A stretch of 64,000 nucleotides of DNA from positions 14,153-78,152 of the forward strand of contig DATBGS010000105.1 of NCBI GenBank assembly GCA_036557885.1, given 5' to 3'. Positions 17,192 to 25,535 of the stretch are shown piece after piece; the first letter of the stretch is position 1; each line of letters begins with the position of its first letter. Below the pieces are notes generated by a model, which ran no database searches, was not told the origin of the DNA, and saw nothing but the letters and a program-made list of their open reading frames with translations. Both the position numbers and the translations under genes were made by a program. This DNA comes from DATBGS01 sp036557885. GTDB taxonomy: Bacteria; Chloroflexota; Ktedonobacteria; Ktedonobacterales; DATBGS01.

Positions 17192-18799
17192 ATGGCTGTG
17201 CTCGAAACCCGCGTTGATCGCCAGAGCGCGGAATACCAGGAAAATGTGGCGTACTTTGAGGAACTGATGCGCGAACTGCGCGAGCGCACGCGCCTGGTAG
17301 AGCAGGGTGGGGGTGAGGACGCGGTAGCCAGGCACCGCAAGCGCAAGAAGCTGCTGGCGCGCGAGCGCATTGCGCTGCTCTGCGACCCTGGCACGCCGTT
17401 TCTGGAGTTAAGCGCTCTGGCAGCCTGGGGGATGTATGAGGATGAGGCGCCCTCGGCGGGGATTGTGACCGGGATTGGCGTGGTGGAGGGCCAGGAGTGT
17501 GTGATCGTTGCCAACGACGCGACGGTCAAGGGCGGCACGTACTACCCCATGACGGTCAAGAAGCATCTGCGCGCGCAGGAGATTGCCGAGCAGAATCATC
17601 TGCCCTGCCTCTATCTGGTGGATTCGGGCGGCGCGTTTCTGCCGCTTCAGGCGGATGTCTTTCCTGACCGCGAGCACTTCGGGCGCATTTTCTACAACGA
17701 GGCGCGCATGTCGGCGCAGGGCATTACGCAGATTGCGCTGGTGATGGGTTCCTGCACGGCGGGCGGGGCGTATGTGCCTGCCATGAGCGATGAGACGGTG
17801 ATTGTGCAGGGCAATGGCACGATCTTTCTGGGCGGGCCGCCGCTGGTGAAGGCGGCGACTGGCGAAGAGGTGACGGCGGAGGAGTTGGGCGGCGCGGACG
17901 TGCATTCGCGTATCTCTGGCGTAACCGATCACCTGGCGGTGAGCGATGAGCACGCGCTGGCGCTGGGGCGCAGTATTGTGGCAAACTTGAACCGGCGCAA
18001 GCAGTATCCCTGGGAGGTGGCCGACCCGGAGCCGCCCCAACATGACCCGCGCGACCTGTATGGGATTGTGCAGCGCGACTGGCGCAAGAGTTATGATGTG
18101 CACGAGGTGATTGCGCGGCTGGTGGATGGCTCGCGCTTCCACGAGTTTAAGGCGCTGTATGGGACGACGCTGGTCTGCGGCTTTGCGCGCATCATGGGCT
18201 ATCCGGTGGGGATTATTGCCAATAATGGGATTCTGTTCTCGGAAAGCGCGTTGAAGGCGACGCATTTTATAGAATTATGCTGCGAGCGCAAGACGCCGCT
18301 GATCTTTCTCCAAAATATCACCGGCTTTATGGTTGGGAAGCAGTATGAAAACGGGGGCATTGCCAAGGATGGCGCCAAGATGGTCATGGCGGTAGCGAAC
18401 GCGCAGGTGCCCAAGTTTACAGTAATTCTGGGCGGGTCGTTTGGCGCGGGCAACTATGGCATGTGCGGGCGCGCCTATGCCCCACGCCAGTTGTGGATGT
18501 GGCCGAATGCGCGTATCTCGGTGATGGGTGGGGAGCAGGCGGCCAACGTGCTGCTGACGGTGCGCCTGGAGGGGCTGCGCGCGCGCGGGCAGGAGATGAC
18601 GCCAGAGGAGCGCGAGGCGTTTAAAGCGCCCACGCTGGCAAAATATGAAGAGGAAGGCAATCCCTATTACAGTACGGCGCGGCTGTGGGATGATGGCATC
18701 ATTGACCCACTGGACACGCGCACGGTGCTGGCGCTGGGGATGGCAGCCTCGCTCAATGCCCCGATTCCTGAGACGAAGTTTGGTGTTTTTCGGATGTAG
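17192..18799 (+). CDS. Acyl-CoA carboxylase carboxyltransferase (beta) subunit, methylcrotonyl/propionyl-CoA carboxylase type
   Basis: The carboxyltransferase half of a biotin-dependent acyl-CoA carboxylase that moves CO2 from carboxybiotin to an acyl-CoA. The 535-residue protein has both crotonase-fold domains: N-terminal (LLARERIALLCDPGTPFLEL, then VVEGQECVIVANDATVKGGTYYPMTVKKHLRAQEIA) and C-terminal (GFARIMGYPVGIIANNGILFSESALKATHFIELC, then GGSFGAGNYGMCGRAY). Length and the PMTVKKHLRAQEIAEQN segment resemble the beta chain of methylcrotonyl-CoA carboxylase in leucine breakdown more than propionyl-CoA carboxylase. No biotin-carrying alpha subunit gene is in the window. Confidence 0.88.
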   Translation: MAVLETRVDRQSAEYQENVAYFEELMRELRERTRLVEQGGGEDAVARHRKRKKLLARERIALLCDPGTPFLELSALAAWGMYEDEAPSAGIVTGIGVVEGQECVIVANDATVKGGTYYPMTVKKHLRAQEIAEQNHLPCLYLVDSGGAFLPLQADVFPDREHFGRIFYNEARMSAQGITQIALVMGSCTAGGAYVPAMSDETVIVQGNGTIFLGGPPLVKAATGEEVTAEELGGADVHSRISGVTDHLAVSDEHALALGRSIVANLNRRKQYPWEVADPEPPQHDPRDLYGIVQRDWRKSYDVHEVIARLVDGSRFHEFKALYGTTLVCGFARIMGYPVGIIANNGILFSESALKATHFIELCCERKTPLIFLQNITGFMVGKQYENGGIAKDGAKMVMAVANAQVPKFTVILGGSFGAGNYGMCGRAYAPRQLWMWPNARISVMGGEQAANVLLTVRLEGLRARGQEMTPEEREAFKAPTLAKYEEEGNPYYSTARLWDDGIIDPLDTRTVLALGMAASLNAPIPETKFGVFRM

Positions 18800-18914
18800 G
18801 GTGGCGGATGGAGCGCGGTGGATGAAGTGTAGTGGAGAAGTGTGGCTGTCAGATTGAGCGCACCCCGATATAGGCCATACCAGGTTCGCGCACGCGCGGA
18901 GCAGGTGAACTAGC

Positions 18915-18931
18915 AGAGAAGGAAGTTCTCT
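18915..18931 (+). promoter_or_regulatory. Hairpin holding the Shine-Dalgarno of the next gene
   Basis: AGAGAA and TTCTCT flank GGAAG, so the SD lies in or at the loop of a 6-bp hairpin that abuts the ATG at 18932. A similar element precedes argH (AGAGA CAGT TCTCT, 25856-25869). Confidence 0.35.
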
Positions 18932-19486
18932 ATGGAGGAGCGGCGCCTGAAAGGTCTGGAAGATATTCGCCAGGCGGAGCGTGAATTACGCGAGTGGGGC
19001 AAGATGTGGGGCATTCTGCTGGCGTTCTTGCCGGATTCAGAGCAGGTCAATTTGATGATTGATCTGTATCTGGAGGAGGGCGAGATTGATCTGGCGCTTG
19101 GTGCGCTCCAAAGCAAGATGATTTCTGTGCAGACCGGCCCAGGCGAAGAGGATGTCACCTGGGAGGCGCCGAAATCCTGGCGGGGTGAGCACGATGGCTG
19201 GGGTGGCTACCTGGATTGGTTTCATCTGGCCTGCAAAGTGGCAAGCGCGGCGGAATATCCCAGACCACACGCGGCCCTGGCTATTTATCACCAGGAGATT
19301 CCGCGCCTGATTGAGCGGCGGGGAGCAGGCGCCTATCAATGGGCCTGTGAACTGCTGGGGCGCGTGCGAGTGCTGTATAAGCTGCTGGACCGTGAAGAGG
19401 AGTGGGAGGAATATATCAGCAGCCTGCGCCTGGAGTACCGCCGCCTGATAGGGCTGAAGCGGGCAATGGCGCAGGCCGGGCTGTAG
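18932..19486 (+). CDS. Helical protein of unknown function
   Basis: A 184-residue acidic, helical, cytoplasmic protein (MEERRLKGLEDIRQAERELREW, then DLYLEEGEIDLALGALQSK, YPRPHAALAIYHQEIPRLIERRGAGAYQWACELLGRVRVLYKLLDREEEWEEYI). The helix pairs look like degenerate TPR-type repeats, such as those C-terminal to SWIM zinc fingers in some bacterial proteins, but no zinc finger is present. I cannot name a function. It starts at ATG with GAAGGAAG upstream and is followed by a hairpin repeat. Confidence 0.75.
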   Translation: MEERRLKGLEDIRQAERELREWGKMWGILLAFLPDSEQVNLMIDLYLEEGEIDLALGALQSKMISVQTGPGEEDVTWEAPKSWRGEHDGWGGYLDWFHLACKVASAAEYPRPHAALAIYHQEIPRLIERRGAGAYQWACELLGRVRVLYKLLDREEEWEEYISSLRLEYRRLIGLKRAMAQAGL

Positions 19487-19487
19487 T

Positions 19488-19526
19488 ACCGGCCACTGTG
19501 CCGGTTAGGGATGCCGGTGGTACAAG
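19488..19526. repeat. Dispersed hairpin repeat, TACAAG family (divergent copy)
   Basis: TACCGGC (about 19487-19493) and GCCGGT (19513-19518) are inverted, followed by GGTACAAG. On the minus strand it reads CTTGTACCACCGGCATCCC, resembling copies at 49479 and 58843. It lies between convergent genes and may also end both transcripts. Confidence 0.5.
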
Positions 19527-19542
19527 TGGCAGGCTATCCGCG

Positions 19543-20271
19543 CTACGAGCAGCCCAGCGCCTCAAGTGCCGCAGGCACCTCACGCAGTTGTTGCAACTGC
19601 GTATCCGCCGCCGAAGTATCGTCAGGCGTTGGCGCTTGCTGACGCTGGTACGGATTGGGGCGGCGCAGCCAGAAGGTATGCCAGCCCAGCGCTTTGGTGG
19701 GCAGGATGTCGTTACGAAAATCGTTGCCAACCATGACGGCATCCTGGGCCTGTGCCCTGGCGCGATAAAGAGCGAACTGGAAAATCTCTGGCTGCGGCTT
19801 GTTGACGCCAACCTCATCAGAGATAATCACCAACCCCGGCTCAAAGAAGTCGAGCAATCCCCATTCCTGCATACGCTGGCGAATCCAGAGCGGCTGGTTG
19901 GCAAGCATGCCAAGGCGCAGCGGCTCGCCATCTGGTCCGCGCATCTGGCGCAGGCGTTCCAGAGTGCTGTGCGCGTCGGGAAAGGGCTGAAACAGCTCGC
20001 GGGCGAGCGGGGCGATGCGCAGCGAAAACTCCTGGAAGAGTTCCATCGCAAACATGGTGTCGTGTCCAGCCAGTTTAGATAGGTCAATGAGCAGCTCAAA
20101 AAAGCTGCGCCATCCGGAGCGCGTGGTAACCATGTCCCACTGCTCCAGAAACTGGTCTATCGTATAGTCCATGCGCCGCTCGGCAAAGAGACGATGCAGC
20201 CGCTCGTGGATGCTGCGCGCGTAGCGGCTTTCGTCTATCAGGGTGTCGCCAATGTCAAAAAAGACGATCAT
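19543..20271 (-). CDS. HAD-superfamily hydrolase
   Basis: A 242-residue haloacid-dehalogenase-like phosphatase, probably acting on a small phosphorylated metabolite. Motif I is FFDIGDTL (nucleophile Asp6; the usual second Asp at position +2 is Gly here, as in several HAD subgroups), motif II lies near LRLGMLANQP, motif III at VNKPQPEIF and motif IV at AVMVGNDFRNDILPTKALGWHTFW. The alpha-helical cap is between residues 15 and 90. It is the last gene of metG-yqeY-HAD, starting 17 bases after yqeY ends. The substrate is unknown. Confidence 0.9.
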   Translation of the reverse strand: MIVFFDIGDTLIDESRYARSIHERLHRLFAERRMDYTIDQFLEQWDMVTTRSGWRSFFELLIDLSKLAGHDTMFAMELFQEFSLRIAPLARELFQPFPDAHSTLERLRQMRGPDGEPLRLGMLANQPLWIRQRMQEWGLLDFFEPGLVIISDEVGVNKPQPEIFQFALYRARAQAQDAVMVGNDFRNDILPTKALGWHTFWLRRPNPYQRQQAPTPDDTSAADTQLQQLREVPAALEALGCS

Positions 20272-20287
20272 CGGGGATTCACTCGGA

Positions 20288-20761
20288 CTAACTCGTCAGT
20301 TCGCGGACGATTTGTTGGACGCGCCCACCATCAGCGCGGCCTTTGGTTTCTTTGGCGGCCAGCGGCATAATCGTCTTGAACTCGCGTCCGTGTTTGGCAA
20401 CCAACTCGCTCACGATCTGGCGCAGTTCGTCATCGGTCAGTCTGGCGGGCAGATACGCCTGGATAATGGCGGCTTCTTTCTCCTCTTTCTCAGCCAGTTC
20501 CGGGCGGTTGCCCTGGCGGAAGAGAGCGGCGGCCTCGTGGCGCTGTTTGACCTGTTTTTCGAGCACGGCCAGCCGGTCAGCGGCGGTGAGCGGCTTGTTG
20601 TGATTGGGGTTTTTGCTGTCGGTGCGCGCCACTTCTTCCAGGTGAATCGCGTTGAGCGTCATACGCAGAGTGTCCAGCCGCAACTGATCGCGGGCGCGTT
20701 GGGCCTGCTGCGCGTCGGCGCGCAGGCGTTCTTCAAGTTCAGAGCTTTGTGTTTCCGTCAT
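20288..20761 (-). CDS. GatB/YqeY domain protein
   Basis: A 157-residue protein of the YqeY family, related to the C-terminal tRNA-binding domain of GatB. Typical segments are LRLDTLRMTLNAIHLEEVARTD, AVLEKQVKQRHEAAALFRQGNRPELAEKEEKEAAIIQAYLPARLTDDELRQIV and the C-terminal GRADGGRVQQIVRELTS. The role is thought to relate to tRNA, but it is unproven. Its start codon overlaps the metG stop (ATGA), so it is translationally coupled to metG, which fits a tRNA role. Confidence 0.93.
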   Translation of the reverse strand: MTETQSSELEERLRADAQQAQRARDQLRLDTLRMTLNAIHLEEVARTDSKNPNHNKPLTAADRLAVLEKQVKQRHEAAALFRQGNRPELAEKEEKEAAIIQAYLPARLTDDELRQIVSELVAKHGREFKTIMPLAAKETKGRADGGRVQQIVRELTS

Positions 20762-22425
20762 GGCGTTGCTATCTCCTCTAATTTTGCAAAGAGCGGTTCA
20801 GGCTTGGGCAATGCGCGCCCGGCAGGGACAGGCTGCCGCTCCCAGCGTCCGGTGCTGGCTTCGCCCTCAAACCCCAGCAGTGTATGCAGCTTCTCAGATG
20901 AGAAGGGCAGGAAGGGCGAGAACAGCGTTTTTAGCCCGCTGATCACCTGCGTCATGGTGGCAAGCGTGGTGGCCGCCGCCTGGCGATCAGTTTTGATGGC
21001 TTTCCAGGGCGCCTGCTCATCCAGGTAGCGGTTGGCGGCGCGGGCGACGTTCATCGCTTCGTTGAGCGCGTTCTTGAAATGCGCCCCCTCCAGACTCTCG
21101 CCCACTTTGGTAAAGCCCGCGTCTACAATCTCCAGCATGGCGCGGTCCGCTTCGCGCAAGGCGCCCGGCTCAGGCACGCGCCCCTCAAAGCGGCTCTGAA
21201 TGAAGGTGAGCGCGCGGTGCACGGCGTTGCCGTAGGTGGCAACCAGTTCGTCATTGTTGCGCCGGGTGCAATCTTCATAGGTGAAGTCGCTGTCGCGGCC
21301 CTCCGGGGCGTTGGCGAGCAGGTAATAGCGCAGCGGGTCCGGCCCAAAGCGGTCCAGCGCGTCGCTGGTCCAGACGACGTTGCCGCGACTGGTGGAGGCT
21401 TTGCGCCCGCTCATATTCATATATTCCATTGCTGGGACATCCCAGGGCAGCACCAGATTGCCGTAGCCCATCAGCATGGCGGGCCAGATGACGGTGTGGA
21501 AGGGAATATTGTCCTTGCCAATAAAGTAATAGGCTTTCGACGGCAAGGGGTGCTCCGGGCTGGTGATCCACCAGTCCTTCCAGCGGTCAGGCTGTCCCTG
21601 ACGCTGTGCCCATTCGACGCTGGCCGAAAAGTAACCGATCACCGCGTCAAACCAGACGTAGATGCGCTTGTCGGGATAGCCCTCTATGGGCAGCGGCACG
21701 CCCCAATCCAGGTCGCGGGTGATGGCGCGGGGCTTGAGTCCTTCGGTGAGCCAGCCGCGCGTGAAGGCCAGCGTGTTTGGGCGCCAGTAGGCGTCCTTAT
21801 CGGCCAACCACGCCGCAAGCTCCTGCTGAAACTTGGGCAGATCAAGAAAGAAGTGCTCGGTGGCGCGAATCTCGATCTGGCTGGTTTTGCTGCCGCAGAT
21901 TTTGCAGCGCGGCTTGATCAACTGCACCGGGTCCAGCGTGCGCTGGCAGTTATCGCACTGGTCGCCGCGCGCGTCTTCGTAGCCGCAGTACGGGCAGGTG
22001 CCCTCGACGTAGCGATCTGGCAGGAAGCGCCGGTCAGTCGGGCAGTAGGGCGACTCCATCGTGTCCTTAAAGATATAGCCCTTGCGCTGGAGCGTCAGAA
22101 AGAAGTCCTGCGTCACGCGGTAGTGGTTTGCGGTGGTCGTCTCCGTGTACAAGTCCCAGGAGATACCCAGCCGCCGCCAGACTTCCAGAATCTGCGCGTG
22201 GTAGCGCGCGACAAACTCGCGCGGGGAGATGCCCTCTTTATCGGCGCGCACCGTGATGGGGGTGCCGTGTTCGTCGCTGCCAGAAACCATCAGCACCAGA
22301 TCTCCCTTCAGGCGGTGATAGCGGGCAAAGACATCGCCTGGCAGAATCGAGCCGATGATCTGGCCGACATGGGTAGAACTCTGGGCATAGGGCCAGGCAA
22401 TGCAAACAAGGATGCGCTCCGACAT
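20758..22425 (-). CDS. metG: Methionyl-tRNA synthetase
   Basis: A class I synthetase charging tRNA-Met. The 555-residue protein has the Rossmann catalytic domain with HVGQ in place of HIGH (YAQSSTHVGQIIGSILPGDVFARYHRLKG), the connective peptide with two zinc knuckles (CPYCGYEDARGDQCDNC and CKICG), WFDAVIGYFSAS, and KASTS in place of KMSKS (SGRKASTSRGNVVWT). The helical anticodon-binding domain follows, and the extra C-terminal EMAP-like domain is absent. KFSTS-type variants occur in other MetRS groups, so the change is not proof of inactivity. The SD is GGGAGGGGAG. First gene of the metG-yqeY-HAD operon. Confidence 0.95.
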   Translation of the reverse strand: MSERILVCIAWPYAQSSTHVGQIIGSILPGDVFARYHRLKGDLVLMVSGSDEHGTPITVRADKEGISPREFVARYHAQILEVWRRLGISWDLYTETTTANHYRVTQDFFLTLQRKGYIFKDTMESPYCPTDRRFLPDRYVEGTCPYCGYEDARGDQCDNCQRTLDPVQLIKPRCKICGSKTSQIEIRATEHFFLDLPKFQQELAAWLADKDAYWRPNTLAFTRGWLTEGLKPRAITRDLDWGVPLPIEGYPDKRIYVWFDAVIGYFSASVEWAQRQGQPDRWKDWWITSPEHPLPSKAYYFIGKDNIPFHTVIWPAMLMGYGNLVLPWDVPAMEYMNMSGRKASTSRGNVVWTSDALDRFGPDPLRYYLLANAPEGRDSDFTYEDCTRRNNDELVATYGNAVHRALTFIQSRFEGRVPEPGALREADRAMLEIVDAGFTKVGESLEGAHFKNALNEAMNVARAANRYLDEQAPWKAIKTDRQAAATTLATMTQVISGLKTLFSPFLPFSSEKLHTLLGFEGEASTGRWERQPVPAGRALPKPEPLFAKLEEIATP

Positions 22426-22604
22426 GAAACTCCCCTCCCTCTCCTATCCGTTGGGGGTGCTGGTGGGTCACAGATAGTGTAGCCACATGAAAATGGCCCC
22501 TGAACACAGGGCCACCCGTAATTATCGCCTCATTTGCCAGGCTTTGTCAACTGCGCCCGCGCAGCAACAGCCCAACTTACGGCAGAGCATGCTTGCCAGC
22601 GGTG

Positions 22605-22613
22605 TGCTATACT
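22605..22613 (+). promoter_or_regulatory. Extended -10 promoter element of efp
   Basis: TGC followed by TATACT, about 60 bases before efp. A second extended -10 (TGG plus TACAAT, 22631-22639) is nearer the gene. Neither has a good -35. Confidence 0.45.
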
Positions 22614-22675
22614 AGAGTGCTATTTCCATTTGGTACAATAGTCCGGTTAGAAGAAAGCAAGGGGTTAGAAAGCAC

Positions 22676-23242
22676 ATGCCAGGGACAACATCGGATATTC
22701 GCAACGGCTTGGTTATTCGCTATAACGGCGAACTGCATACGATTGTTGAGTTTCATCATGTCAGCCCAGGAAACTGGCGCGCGTTCATCCGCACGCGGCT
22801 CAAGAATATGAAGACGGGGCGGGTGATTGAGACGCGCTTCCGCTCTGGGGAAGAACTCGATATTGCGCGCGTGGAGCATCGTTCTTGCCAGTATTTGTAT
22901 CACGATGGGCAGGATTACGTGTTTATGCACACCGAGACGTATGATCAGTTCCCCATTGCCGAAGATATGCTGGGCGATGGCGCGCAGTTCCTGAAAGAGG
23001 GGATGCTGGTGGACGCCCTCTTTGATGGGGAGACGGTGGTTGGTGTGGAATTGCCCACCTTTGTGAGTCTGGAAGTGACTTATACCGAGCCTGCGGTGCG
23101 CGGAGATACGGCTACCAATGTGCTCAAGGCGGCAACGGTGGAGACGGGGGCATCGGTGAATGTGCCGCTCTTTGTGGAGTCTGGCGATACGATTAAGGTT
23201 GACACGCGCACAGGCGCATATGTTGAGCGCGTAAAGGCGTGA
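22676..23242 (+). CDS. efp: Elongation factor P
   Basis: EF-P binds between the P and E sites of the ribosome and relieves stalling at polyproline. The 188-residue protein has all three beta-barrel domains, including the N-terminal KOW-like domain, the OB domain (YVFMHTETYDQFPIAEDMLGDGAQFLKEGM) and the C-terminal signature GDTIKVDTRTGAYVERVKA. The tip loop of domain I reads SPGNWRAF, placing Asn33 where E. coli has the modified Lys34. No EpmA- or EarP-like modifying enzyme is in the window. A terminator follows. Confidence 0.95.
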   Translation: MPGTTSDIRNGLVIRYNGELHTIVEFHHVSPGNWRAFIRTRLKNMKTGRVIETRFRSGEELDIARVEHRSCQYLYHDGQDYVFMHTETYDQFPIAEDMLGDGAQFLKEGMLVDALFDGETVVGVELPTFVSLEVTYTEPAVRGDTATNVLKAATVETGASVNVPLFVESGDTIKVDTRTGAYVERVKA

Positions 23243-23621
23243 CATCAAAATCAACGAGTTTGAGCGACGGTAGAGAGCCTAACAATGCGGCCTGCTGACG
23301 GTCTGAGCCGCAAGGCAGATTTTAGCACGAGGAAACAGCGTTGTTGGAGCGCCCGACCCGCGAGTCGGTGCTTCAGGCCGACGCTGTTTTTTAAATCGCG
23401 CTTCCTGGCGCCAGCCATGTTTGACCCAAAAGCGGCTCGCCCACAAGACCCAGCAGTGTTACCTGGAGCCTACCCCGTCGTCTCCTCTAAAGGAATAGTC
23501 GCTCTTGCCCTCGCCAGCCAGGGGATGCCTGCGGATGCACTTTGTTTCCCCAAGAGCGATGTCTTTATCTTCCTTTCAAGATGCCAGGTCAAGACGCCAG
23601 GAATGAGAGGGTCTTTTCACT
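23243..23621 (+). other. Intergenic region after efp (379 bases)
   Basis: It holds a small GCGGC/GCCGC stem near 23287, the efp terminator at 23333-23393, and then about 230 bases up to the GT2 gene in which no promoter is convincing. A 122-codon frame crossing the whole stretch, including the terminator, is not considered real. Confidence 0.5.
23333..23393 (+). terminator. Branched terminator after efp
   Basis: AAACAGCGT (23333-23341) pairs with ACGCTGTTT (23381-23389), which runs into TTTT; an inner CCGAC/GTCGG hairpin sits between the arms. Confidence 0.7.
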
Positions 23622-24302
23622 ATGGAAATCTCGGTGATTATCCCGGTCTATAACGAGAAAAACACCATTGTGCAGGTGATTGAGCAGGTGCAGCAGGCGC
23701 CCTATCAAAAAGAAATCCTCGTGGTGGATGATTGCTCTACCGATGGCACCCGCGAGATTTTGCAGCAGAGCGTCTGGCCGGAGAATGTGCGGATTTTTTA
23801 CCACGAGAAAAATATGGGCAAAGGCGCGGGCATTCGGACAGCGGTGCAGCAAGCCTGCAAAGAGGTGATCGTGATTCAGGATGCTGATCTGGAATACGAC
23901 CCCAAAGACCTGGAGGTAGTGCTCAAACCCATTGCCGATGGCAAGGCCGATGTGGTCTATGGCTCGCGCTTTCTGGGCATTCACCGGGCGTTTTTGTTCT
24001 GGCATTATCTGGGCAACAAGCTGCTCACGTTTATCACGAACGTGCTCTATAACAATATGCTCACCGATATGGAGACGGGCTATAAAGCCTTTCGGACGCC
24101 AATCTTGAAGAGTATCACGATTCGTTCCAACCGCTTTGACTTTGAGCCAGAGATCACGGCCAAGGTGCTCAAACGCAAATACCGCATTTACGAAGTGCCG
24201 ATTTATTATGCGGGGCGCGATTTTGCCGAGGGCAAGAAGATTACCTGGCGCGATGCGTTCCCGGCGTTGTGGGCGCTCATCAAGTTTCGTTTTAGAGACT
24301 GA
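23622..24302 (+). CDS. Family 2 glycosyltransferase, polyprenyl-phosphate mannose synthase-like
   Basis: A 226-residue GT-A enzyme probably transferring a hexose from a nucleotide sugar to a polyprenyl phosphate at the inner face of the membrane. SVIIPVYNEKNTI opens the fold, VVDDCSTDGT carries the nucleotide-binding Asp pair, IQDADLEYDP is the DxD motif, and ETGYKAFR plus RFDFEPEITAKVLKR match the dolichol-phosphate-mannose-synthase branch. There is no membrane anchor. The next frame is the broken start of a GT39-type membrane transferase, a typical acceptor-side partner. Confidence 0.9.
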   Translation: MEISVIIPVYNEKNTIVQVIEQVQQAPYQKEILVVDDCSTDGTREILQQSVWPENVRIFYHEKNMGKGAGIRTAVQQACKEVIVIQDADLEYDPKDLEVVLKPIADGKADVVYGSRFLGIHRAFLFWHYLGNKLLTFITNVLYNNMLTDMETGYKAFRTPILKSITIRSNRFDFEPEITAKVLKRKYRIYEVPIYYAGRDFAEGKKITWRDAFPALWALIKFRFRD

Positions 24303-24369
24303 AGGGCCAGGCAGTGTCAGAAGAGCAGTTGCCAGATATAACTGGTAGAATGGCAGGATCCAGATAGTC

Positions 24370-25032
24370 GTGGATGGACAAAGCACACAACCAATTTTCG
24401 CCATGCATGCTCCCAAACAGCTCCTTCAAGGCACCATGGCACGCCTGCAAGCCGATTGGCGCGGGTCACGTTCTCTTGCTTATGGTCTAGTGGTAGTGCT
24501 TCTCGCCAGCGCAGTGGTGGCGATGTATTACCTCAACCACCCTCAGCCCGAAATCAATCCAGACACCAGCAGCTATTTGAAGGTGACCCAGAAGATCTTA
24601 CATGGCGGGCAACTGGTTGACTCAGTTCGTACCCCTGGCTATCCGCTGTTTGTTGCTCTGGTGTTTCTGGCGGCAGGCGAGGGCAACTTGCTGGCTGTCA
24701 GCATCGTGCAGGGCGTGCTGTTTGTGTTGGCAACGCTGGAAGTGTACTTCATCGCCCTGCTGGTGCTGAGGCGATCTGGCATCGCCTGTGTGATCGGGCT
24801 GCTGGTCGTGACCAATACCTACTTGCTCTCCTATGCCAAGCCAGTGATTGTTGAAGGGGCCTCGATCTGGGTGGTGGCTTCCTTGGGTCTGGCAATCGTC
24901 TGGTGCATACAGAGCTTGCGGGTGAGCACCTTCTGGCTGGTCGCGCTCTTCATGCTGCTTGCCTTGATGACGCGCCCAGAGTGGATTTTCTTTCCACCGC
25001 CCATCTGTGCCTCTCTGCTCTGGGTGGCCTGA
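24370..25032 (+). pseudogene. N-terminal fragment of a GT39/ArnT-like membrane glycosyltransferase
   Basis: A 220-codon frame with a membrane segment at about residues 35-55, the outward loop NPDTSSYLKVTQKILHGGQ with the acidic residue expected in polyprenyl-phosphate-sugar-dependent transferases, RTPGYPLFVAL, and further helices up to TRPEWIFFPPPICASLLWVA, where a stop follows. Relatives are 450-700 residues long, so at least half is missing. No continuation is seen in other frames downstream. It is either a recently truncated gene or a short paralogue; the debris next to it favours decay. Confidence 0.6.
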
Positions 25033-25091
25033 CGGCGCGGGAGGTTGAGGAGTATCACCCGGCCCAGAAAACCTGAGCGAGCAGGCACATC

Positions 25092-25535
25092 ATGTGCGGG
25101 TGCCAAACACGCTCATGCGCCAGAGGAGCACCGTCTTATTGGCGCTGCCGGAGGCAAGCAGGCGGACCAAGCGACCAAGACACCGCTTCCCAGAAAGCCA
25201 AGACCAAGGCAAGCGATGATTACCAACTTGTTCAGCGTTGTGTTGTCACCAACCAGATGAAACAGGCCATAAGCCAGTGCCTGCTGTATCAGCGGGCACT
25301 AACGATACGAGAACAGCAGTTGGGAGAGATGCATCCAGACACAGCACGTAGTCTGAGCAATCTGGCAGAACTCTACCGGCTGCAAGGCAAGCTTGCCGAG
25401 GCCGAGCCGTTGTATCGGCGAGCGTTAGCAATTTATGAACAGCAATTGGGAGACAAACACCCGACCACGCAGATTATACAAAACAAGTATGCTGTCCTCC
25501 TCGAGGCAATGAAGCAGAACGAAGAGGTCGGATAA
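25092..25535 (+). pseudogene. Remnant of a kinesin-light-chain-type TPR protein
   Basis: From about 25240 the frame encodes one and a half TPR units of the TPR_10/12 type: LYQRALTIREQQLGEMHPDTARSLSNLAELYRLQGKLAEAEPLYRRALAIYEQQLGDKHPTT. Such repeats normally form long C-terminal arrays behind NB-ARC or other STAND ATPase domains. The first 50 residues of the frame are not TPR-like, and no ATPase domain is present. Most likely a leftover of a larger gene. Confidence 0.55.

Noticed and set aside
21079..22482. 467-codon plus-strand frame opposite metG
   Set aside because: It mirrors metG over its whole length and has no recognisable motif.
23285..23653. 122-codon frame after efp
   Set aside because: It runs through a strong terminator and into the GT2 gene in another frame; the product looks random.
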